Source: Halorussus vallis
Lineage (GTDB): Archaea > Halobacteriota > Halobacteria > Halobacteriales > Haladaptataceae
Reading direction: 5' to 3'
Length of the DNA stretch: 64,000 bases
Assembly (NCBI RefSeq): GCF_024138165.1
Contig: NZ_CP100000.1
Coordinates: 930,001 to 994,000, forward strand
This document shows, piece after piece, positions 58,370 to 64,000 of this stretch. The stretch's first letter is position 1. Each line of letters starts with the position of its first letter. The translations under genes were made by a program, and so were the position numbers. The notes below the pieces were generated by a model. It did not search any database. It had not been told where the DNA came from and saw nothing but the letters and a program-made list of their open reading frames with translations.

Positions 58370-60364
58370 ATGGACCACCGACCACACACCCGCAAAGCCG
58401 CCGAACAGCTCCACGAACCGGTCGAAGAGGCCAACCTGCTGGCCGAGAAGCTCGGCCTCGAACCCTACGACGTCAACTACTGGGTCGTCGACTACGACGA
58501 GATGAACGAGCTCATCGCCTACAACGGGTTCCAGGAGCGTTACCCCCACTGGCGGTGGGGGATGCAGTACGACCGCCAGCAGAAGCAGGGCCAGTACACC
58601 GGCGGGAAGGCGTTCGAGATCGTCATCAACGACGACCCCTCCCACGCGTTCCTCCAGGAGTCCAACAGTGTGGCCGACCAGAAGGCGGTCATCACCCACG
58701 TCGAGGCTCACGCCGACTTCTTCGCGAAGAACGAGTGGTACGGGATGTTCGCCGACGAACTCGACGCCGCCGCGATGCTCGAACGCCACGCCGGCCGCAT
58801 CACCGACTACATGGCCGACCCGGAGGTCGACCGCGAGGCGGTCGAGCAGTGGATAGACAGCGTGCTCTGTCTGGAAGACAACATCGACCAGCACGAGCCG
58901 TTCAAGCGCCAGTACGAGCGCGACGTCGGCGACGACGACGAACCAGACCCCGAACTCGCCGAGAAACTGGAGGAGATGGACCTGAGCGACGAGGTGAAGC
59001 GCCAGGTGTTCGACGAGGAGTGGCTCGACGCCCAGGAGGAGGCCGCGACCGACCTCGAGGAGCCCGAGATGGACGTGCTGGCGTTCCTGCGCGACCACGG
59101 CAAGGCCTTCGACGACGAGTCGGGCAAGGCCGTCGAGATGGCCGAGTGGCAGAAGGAGGTCCTGGAGATGCTCCGGGCCGAGTCGTACTACTTCGCGGCC
59201 CAGAAGGTCACGAAGGTGATGAACGAGGGCTGGGCGGCCTACTGGGAGTCGATGATGATGGGCGAGGAGTCGTTCGCGGGCGACGACGAGTTCGTCCAGT
59301 ACGCCGACCACCAGGCCCGGGTGCTCAACTCGCCCGGACTCAACCCCTACCAGCTCGGCAAGGAGCTGTGGGAGTACCTCGAGAACACCGAGAACCGCCG
59401 GGAGGTCGTCCGGAAACTGCTTCGGGTCGAGGGCGTCTCGTGGCGCAACTTCCACGACACCGTCGACTTTGACCGGGTCCAGGAGCTACTGGCGCCCGAC
59501 CCGGCGCTCGACAGCGTCCGGCCCGACACCCTGGACCGGCTCGAAGCGTTCGCCGAGCGCGAACCCGAAAAGGTCGACGCGGAGGCACTCCGGCGGGCCA
59601 AAGAGGGCGAGGTCGACGTCGAGAAGTACCCCTGGAAGGTGCTGACCTACGAGGGGCTGGCCGAGCGCCACTTCTCGCTGTGTAAACCCCAGAACCGCGG
59701 GTTCCTGCGCTCGATCACGCAGACCGACCTCGAACAGTACGCCCGGTACATCATGGACGACACGCGGTACGCCTCCGTCGAGGAGGCGCTGGCCGACGTC
59801 GACTACACCGCCGGCTGGGAGAAGATGCGCGAGGTCCGGGAGAGTCACAACGACGTGACGTTCCTCGACAGCTTCCTCACACAGGAGTTCGTCACCGACA
59901 ATCAGTACTTCACCTACGAGTTCAGCCAGACCACCGGCGACTACCGAGTCTCCAGCACGGACTACGAGGACGTGAAGAAGAAGCTGATGCTGCAGTTCAC
60001 CAACTTCGGCAAGCCCACCATCGCGGTGTACGACGGCAACTACAACAACCGCAACGAACTGCTTCTGGGCCACCACTACAACGGCGTCATGCTCGACATC
60101 CAGCAGGCCAAGCGCACCCTCGAGCGGGTGTTCGACCTCTGGGGTCGCCCGGTGAACCTGAAGACCATCGTGAAGGAGGTCGACGACCGCGACGCCGAGA
60201 TCGCCCGGCGGCGCGACAAGGAACCTGAACCGGAAGAGCAGGGCAAACTGCTCCGCTACGACGGCGAGGAGTTCACCATGGAGGACCTGGAGTGGTCGGA
60301 GGTCGAGGACATCGCGGCGACCGAGGTGGACTACGACACCAAACCCGACGACTGGCTGGCCTGA
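58370..60364 (+). CDS. spoVR: SpoVR-family protein
   Basis: The 664-residue protein belongs to the SpoVR/YcgB family. Recognisable parts are EANLLAEKLGLEPYDVNYWVVDYDEMNELIAYNGFQERYPHWRWGMQYDRQQKQGQYTGGKAFEIVINDDPSHAFLQESN, then LVEVLQK-type segments such as YFAAQKVTKVMNEGWAAYWESMMM and YADHQARVLNSPGLNPYQLGKELWEYLE. Its biochemical activity is unknown. The ATG at 58370 lies one base after the yhbH stop, confirming the prkA1-prkA2-yhbH-spoVR operon. Confidence 0.94.
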   Translation: MDHRPHTRKAAEQLHEPVEEANLLAEKLGLEPYDVNYWVVDYDEMNELIAYNGFQERYPHWRWGMQYDRQQKQGQYTGGKAFEIVINDDPSHAFLQESNSVADQKAVITHVEAHADFFAKNEWYGMFADELDAAAMLERHAGRITDYMADPEVDREAVEQWIDSVLCLEDNIDQHEPFKRQYERDVGDDDEPDPELAEKLEEMDLSDEVKRQVFDEEWLDAQEEAATDLEEPEMDVLAFLRDHGKAFDDESGKAVEMAEWQKEVLEMLRAESYYFAAQKVTKVMNEGWAAYWESMMMGEESFAGDDEFVQYADHQARVLNSPGLNPYQLGKELWEYLENTENRREVVRKLLRVEGVSWRNFHDTVDFDRVQELLAPDPALDSVRPDTLDRLEAFAEREPEKVDAEALRRAKEGEVDVEKYPWKVLTYEGLAERHFSLCKPQNRGFLRSITQTDLEQYARYIMDDTRYASVEEALADVDYTAGWEKMREVRESHNDVTFLDSFLTQEFVTDNQYFTYEFSQTTGDYRVSSTDYEDVKKKLMLQFTNFGKPTIAVYDGNYNNRNELLLGHHYNGVMLDIQQAKRTLERVFDLWGRPVNLKTIVKEVDDRDAEIARRRDKEPEPEEQGKLLRYDGEEFTMEDLEWSEVEDIAATEVDYDTKPDDWLA

Positions 60365-60879
60365 TTTCTTCGGAATTTTCGGTTTTCTTGGCGGTCGCGC
60401 GGAAACGTTTCTGTGTGGCGTCGGGCGTTACGGCAGGACGAAAAGCGGAGAAGCTAGCTGCTGCCGTCGTGAACGGGTACTGCACCGCAGCCACCCGCCT
60501 CCCCAGCCGACTGCGGTCTTCGGCCTGACGGCCTCCGGTCCTCATCCTTCGCACGGAGACGGCGCGAGACGGAGCTCGCGCCAGCGCGCGCCGTGACCCA
60601 AGGTGAGTATCGCCGTTCACACGTTCGGCGTGGCGCGTGCGGTCGCGGCCCTGTGCCGCGACCAACCCGCGCGAGGGATGAGCGAACGAACGCCAGTGAG
60701 TGAGCGAATCGGCTGGGGAGGCGTGTGGTTTGCGGTGGCGGCGCGGTTCTCATTTGTGTCGGAGGTAGCTAGCGCCTCCGTTCCGTCGAGAAGTCGTAAA
60801 ATCGCACGACAGACTCTAACCGTATTCCACGACACTGGAATCCCTTTCACTTACACGAACTCGCAACGCACGCTATCCC
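60365..60879. other. 515-bp gene-free region
   Basis: This region after spoVR holds small inverted repeats (for example GGCGCGAG paired with CTCGCGCC around 60561-60582) and a CGCTCACTCACTGGCGTTCG-type stretch on the minus strand. The latter resembles the CGCTCGCTCACTCCGTTCGC segment of the 50,449-50,992 unit in the other orientation. No coding frame is convincing. The right end is AT-richer (60779-60850) and probably holds the yjbQ promoter. Confidence 0.5.
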
Positions 60880-61275
60880 ATGTTGGAAGTCGAAACGACC
60901 GACCGAACTCAGGTCGTCGACGTGACGGAGCGGGTCGCCGACGAACTCGAAAACAGTTCAGCGAACATCTCCGAAGGGCTCTGTACCGTCTTCGTCCGAC
61001 ACACCACCGCCGGAGTCGTCGTCCAAGAGGCCGAGTCGGGCCTCCTCGAAGACATCGAGGCCCACGTCGAGGGACTCGCACCGAGCGACGGCGACTACCG
61101 CCACGACCGCATCGACGACAACGCCGACGCCCACCTCCGGGCGACCGTGCTCGGCGAGTCGGTGAGCGTTCCCGTCCGGAACGGCGACCTCGCGCTCGGA
61201 ACGTGGCAGCGCGTGCTGTTCGTCGAGTGCGACGGCCCGCGGACCCGGAACGTCGACGTGGTCGTGACCGAGTGA
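60880..61275 (+). CDS. yjbQ: YjbQ/UPF0047-family protein
   Basis: The 131-residue protein (MLEVETTDRTQVVDVTERVADELENSSANISEGLCTVFVRHTTAGVVVQEAESGLLEDIEAHVEGLAPSDGDYRHDRIDDNADAHLRATVLGESVSVPVRNGDLALGTWQRVLFVECDGPR) has the YjbQ signature HTTAGVxxxE, DNADAHLRATVLG and GTWQRVxxVExDGPR. The conserved His and Glu residues suggest metal binding; some family members have weak thiamine-phosphate synthase activity. The ATG at 60880 is the family start. Confidence 0.95.
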   Translation: MLEVETTDRTQVVDVTERVADELENSSANISEGLCTVFVRHTTAGVVVQEAESGLLEDIEAHVEGLAPSDGDYRHDRIDDNADAHLRATVLGESVSVPVRNGDLALGTWQRVLFVECDGPRTRNVDVVVTE

Positions 61276-61318
61276 GTGCGGCCGAGCAGGGATGACAGAG
61301 CGACCGCAGTCGAATCGC

Positions 61319-62821
61319 TTACTCGCTCTCCTCGACGCGGACCGTCGCCGGACCGTCGAGCGTAAAGCCGGTGATGTCGCCGGAGTACCGGAAGGCGTCC
61401 TTGCCCCCGAAGACCCGGCCGGTGATCTTGCCGTCGCCAACCCGGTCGTAGGCGTTGACCGACCCGAGCGCCACGTTCTTCGCCGCCCGGCCGCTCACCG
61501 CGAACTCGTAGGTGCTCGCCTTCCGGGGTGAGCCGCTGCCGTCGATGACCAGCGTGTTGGGGAGGACGACGTCCGAGACGGCGACTTCGCTCCCACCGTA
61601 ACGAAGCGTCCACTTGCTCTCGTCGAGGTCCATCGCGGTGATGGCACCGTCGACGAGGAACGAGTCGCCGTAGCCGTTGCCCGCTACGCCCGAGACGGTG
61701 ACGGTGCCGTCGCCGTTCTTCGCGAACTTGTCGCCGGACTCGGCCGACACGTCGCCCGCCGACGTGCGCCGCTCGACGCTCCCGTCGACCGTGAACTCGT
61801 AGCGCTGGCCCGACGCGTTCGCCGAAGCGACCAGTTCGAGGACGGTCCCCTGCGAGTCGCTTCCGGTCGAGGAGTCGTCCGAACCGGACTCGGTCTCCGT
61901 CTGGGTTTCGGACTCGGCGCCGGAGTCGGAACCGCCGCTTCCGCCGCTCACTTGGCTCCACGTCGGACCGGTGGCGCTGGAGGTGCCGTTCTCCGCTTCC
62001 TGGGCGGTCATCGGCACGCCCTTCGGCGGGTCGATCTTGGGGTTCGACCCCGAGTTGTGGATCTTGATGTTGCCGTCGTGGGCTTCGACGTCGCCTTTCA
62101 CCTGGGAGTTGTAGACGTTGACCGTCGGGATGTCCGAGCCGTAGTCGCCGTGCGCGCTCGTCGAACCCCGCGTCATGAGCGCGAGCGCGCTGCTGCCGTT
62201 CTGCGTGTTCGAGCCGTCCATCGCTATCTGGCAGTGACGCATCGTGATCTCGCCGTTGCCGGCGTAGTAGGAGTAGTAGCCCGCGCTGACGTACCCGTGC
62301 GAGGGGAAGTTGTTCCCCGTGTTGTGGATGTGGGTGTTCCGGACCTCGGTTCCGCCGTTGACCCGGAGGTTCCCCCGGGTGTTGTCGTGGAGGTAGCAGT
62401 CCTCGACGGTGACGGTCCCGCCGGACCCGTGGGGTTCGGCGTTCTCGGCGTAGATGGCGTTGTCGGCGTGACCCTCGATGTGGACGTTCTTGATGGTGAG
62501 GTGACCGACGTGGCGGTTCGGGTCGACCCAGATGGCGGGCTTGTCGCTGCTCGCGGTCGACTTGATGTAGACGTGCTCGATGACGCCCTGGCCGTTCGGG
62601 TCCGTGACGGCGCACCCGATGCCGAGTTGGTTCGAGCCGGTTTCGATGTAGCGGTTCTCGACCTGCCAGTTGGCGCTGACGGGGGCGGCTCGGGCGTTCG
62701 CGGTGACGCCAGCGCCGAGCGCCGTGACCGACGCCGCGGCCGCACCGGCGAGTCGGAGGTAGCCGCGTCGGTCGAGGGTGGACGGTTCGTCGATGTCGCG
62801 TGCCGATTCGTCGCGTGCCAT
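61319..62821 (-). CDS. Tat-exported right-handed beta-helix protein
   Basis: The 500-residue protein starts at ATG 62821 with a twin-arginine signal (DRRGYLRLAGAAAASVTALGAGVTANARA). The first part (about 50-285) is a right-handed beta helix of repeated strands (IEHVYIKSTASSDKPAIWVDP, HLTIKNVHIEGHADNAIYAEN, TVTVEDCYLHDNTRGNLRVNG, TEVRNTHIHNTGNNF). This is the parallel beta-helix pattern of pectin-lyase-like polysaccharide-active or surface proteins. A Ser/Gly/Glu/Thr-rich linker (about 295-350) leads to a C-terminal beta domain (VLELVASANASGQRYEFTVDGSVE), of a type common at the ends of haloarchaeal surface proteins. Catalytic residues are not evident, so carbohydrate binding or cell-surface structure is equally likely. 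Confidence 0.85.
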   Translation of the reverse strand: MARDESARDIDEPSTLDRRGYLRLAGAAAASVTALGAGVTANARAAPVSANWQVENRYIETGSNQLGIGCAVTDPNGQGVIEHVYIKSTASSDKPAIWVDPNRHVGHLTIKNVHIEGHADNAIYAENAEPHGSGGTVTVEDCYLHDNTRGNLRVNGGTEVRNTHIHNTGNNFPSHGYVSAGYYSYYAGNGEITMRHCQIAMDGSNTQNGSSALALMTRGSTSAHGDYGSDIPTVNVYNSQVKGDVEAHDGNIKIHNSGSNPKIDPPKGVPMTAQEAENGTSSATGPTWSQVSGGSGGSDSGAESETQTETESGSDDSSTGSDSQGTVLELVASANASGQRYEFTVDGSVERRTSAGDVSAESGDKFAKNGDGTVTVSGVAGNGYGDSFLVDGAITAMDLDESKWTLRYGGSEVAVSDVVLPNTLVIDGSGSPRKASTYEFAVSGRAAKNVALGSVNAYDRVGDGKITGRVFGGKDAFRYSGDITGFTLDGPATVRVEESE

Positions 62822-63058
62822 GCCGGTTTCAATGCTATAGAGATAGCTTAAATAGACTCTGATTCTGACCGTCGGATTACTGCGGTTATACATTATCACA
62901 AGTCCAACGTTGAGAAACGGTAGCTTAGCCGGGCGTACTTCCGACGGTTCGTCGGAATCGCTTCGTCGTGCTCGCACCCTCGGCGGCGGGGACGCTCCGT
63001 CGAGCGATTTCCGTACCGCTCCGGTCGTTTTACATACACGTGCCACGAGGGTGTAGCC

Positions 63059-63316
63059 ATGACGGGCGACGGTCCGACCGGACGGGATACGCTCCGCGAC
63101 GCGTTCCGGGTCTGGGACGTGAACCGAGCGAATCAGGAGGCCGTCCTGGTGAGTTCGGACGACCAGCACTACGCGGTTCCGCTTCCGGACGAGCACGCCG
63201 ACCTTCTCGAAGCGTTGGCGGAGTCCGGCGGGACGCTCGACGCGACGCTCGTCCCGTCCGACGGGCCGACGTCGTGGGCGGTCGACGCCGTCGACGGCGT
63301 CGACCGCACCGGATAG
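63059..63316 (+). CDS. Haloarchaeal hypothetical protein, 85 aa
   Basis: The 85-residue protein (MTGDGPTGRDTLRDAFRVWDVNRANQEAVLVSSDDQHYAVPLPDEHADLLEALAESGGTLDATLVPSDG) starts at ATG 63059. It is a small acidic alpha/beta domain of unknown function. No metal-binding or membrane features are visible. The region upstream to the beta-helix gene (62,822-63,058) is AT-richer, with TATA-like boxes serving the divergent genes. Confidence 0.65.
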   Translation: MTGDGPTGRDTLRDAFRVWDVNRANQEAVLVSSDDQHYAVPLPDEHADLLEALAESGGTLDATLVPSDGPTSWAVDAVDGVDRTG

Positions 63317-63525
63317 TCCGTCGGACTGTCGGACCCCGGTTCGCGTGGACGCCGATTCGCCATCGCCGGTCGGCGAGCGACTTCGCGGTGTAACCCCGCT
63401 CCGGCAGTGCGAATCCGAATCGGAAGTTGCGAATCTTGAATAATTTGAAGTATCCTTCTACCTCTCGAAGGGAGGATTGTAGTAAGCACAACTATTATTC
63501 GCCCGCCGTCCGATGGTGTACGTGA

Positions 63526-63897
63526 ATGTCTAGCAATGGTTCGTCGGACGGCACGACGGTTCCGAAGTACGTCTCTCCCGACGGCGTTTTCGCCGACCTG
63601 TTCGACGCGCTCTCCCACCACCGGCGTCGGTTCGTCCTCCACGTCCTCCGAGACGGGAACGAACCGATGTCCCTGGAAACCCTGGGAGCGTACACCGCCG
63701 CGTGGGAACGCGACCAGTCGCCCGAGAACGTCGCCGACGAGCACGTCGAACGCGTCTCGGCGAGTCTCTACCACGCTCATCTGCCGAAACTCCGGGAGAA
63801 GAACCTCGTCGAGTTCGACCGGGCGGAGCGCGTGGTGTCGCTGGCCGACGGGGAAGCGACCGAGCAGTATCGGAACTTGACCGCGGCGCTGGCCTGA
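63526..63897 (+). CDS. DUF7344-type winged-helix regulator
   Basis: The 123-residue protein (MSSNGSSDGTTVPKYVSPDGVFADLFDALSHHRRRFVLHVLRDGNEPMSLETLGAYTAAWERDQSPENVADEHVERVSASLYHAHLPKLREKNLVEFDRAERVVSLADG) has the haloarchaeal DUF7344 winged-helix pattern: LSHHRRRFVLHVL, a helix with SLETL, then LYHAHLPKLREKNLVEFD as the recognition and wing part. It probably binds DNA as a transcription regulator. The ATG at 63526 is the likely start. AT-rich DNA lies immediately upstream (63427-63500). Confidence 0.85.
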   Translation: MSSNGSSDGTTVPKYVSPDGVFADLFDALSHHRRRFVLHVLRDGNEPMSLETLGAYTAAWERDQSPENVADEHVERVSASLYHAHLPKLREKNLVEFDRAERVVSLADGEATEQYRNLTAALA

Positions 63898-63927
63898 GTA
63901 TCCGTCGAGGGAGTTTCTGATGGAGCG

Positions 63928-63958
63928 ACGAACCCACCGTCCCCGGCGGTGGGTTCGT
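63928..63958. terminator. Stem-loop after the DUF7344 gene
   Basis: The 12-bp perfect arms ACGAACCCACCG and its complement enclose a 7-nt loop 31 bp after the stop. It may end the regulator transcript. A similar CCCACCG/CGGTGGG stem also occurs at ends of some IS200/IS605-type elements, but no such gene is visible here. Confidence 0.5.
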
Positions 63959-64000
63959 GAACGTCGACGGTCACCGACGGGGGTCCAACCGAACGTTTGA

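Noticed and set aside
63777-63974. Minus-strand 65-residue frame at the right end
   Set aside because: Overlaps the DUF7344 gene in antisense; Ser/Thr/Arg-rich translation without a ribosome site.
1-64000. CRISPR array or insertion sequence
   Set aside because: No regularly spaced direct repeats with unique spacers and no transposase-like protein were found on either strand.

Overview
The window comes from a haloarchaeon (class Halobacteria). The DNA is GC-rich, the proteins are strongly acidic, many starts are GTG, secreted proteins carry Tat-type RR signals, and several families are archaeal or haloarchaeal only: GHMP shikimate kinase, aIF-2 beta, RPA with Rpap and Rpe, UPF0179, UPF0212, UPF0058, amphi-Trp and a halo-type gvp cluster. 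I cannot name the genus. I recognise no rRNA, tRNA, CRISPR array, transposase or integrase gene.

Layout. 1-2,380 is a visibly less GC-rich accessory stretch with a LysE-type exporter and a P-loop kinase. These sit between three copies of the 3' end of the adjacent chorismate mutase gene. 2,383-13,306 holds shikimate kinase and chorismate mutase, CDC48, a CBS-domain protein with an HPF-like tail, an MFS transporter, a YihY protein and exported proteins. 13,544-20,334 holds an Lhr-type helicase, RNase HI, a secreted dienelactone hydrolase and small membrane proteins. 20,354-24,341 is the RPA operon. 24,376-34,782 carries an arylsulfotransferase-like protein, an archaeal riboflavin reductase, a glutaredoxin-thioredoxin reductase fusion, a disordered protein, a heavy-metal exporter, aIF-2 beta and an 8-oxoguanine glycosylase. 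34,885-42,082 carries acylphosphatase, a second large disordered protein, Nnr, MoaC, HflX and FUN14.

42,173-48,530 is a complete-looking gas vesicle cluster: gvpA-N-O leftward and gvpF-G-H-I-J-K-L-M rightward from a shared divergent promoter. gvpC, gvpD and gvpE are missing from the window. GvpO carries an extra helix-hairpin-helix domain, GvpI has a long N-terminal extension, and GvpH contains two DNA palindromes in frame. 48,580-51,938 holds a membrane protein, SBDS, UPF0179 and DUF5820.

52,621-60,364 is a four-gene block: two divergent PrkA (YeaG-type) kinases, a DUF444 (YeaH/YhbH) von Willebrand A protein and SpoVR. This matches the bacterial starvation and sporulation module. The window ends with YjbQ, a Tat-exported beta-helix protein and a DUF7344 winged-helix protein.

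The most unusual signals are at DNA level. They are: (i) cassette-like units at the 3' end of the chorismate mutase gene; (ii) at least five perfect, spacer-free palindromes of 32-38 bp, one inside gvpH and one inside an 86-bp insertion that carries a 10-bp direct repeat and separates prkA2 from yhbH; (iii) a hairpin-rich intergenic unit bounded by inverted copies of a 16-bp motif. At protein level there are two large disordered, Q/R/H/S/G-rich proteins that share a similar 5' leader, and several domain fusions.
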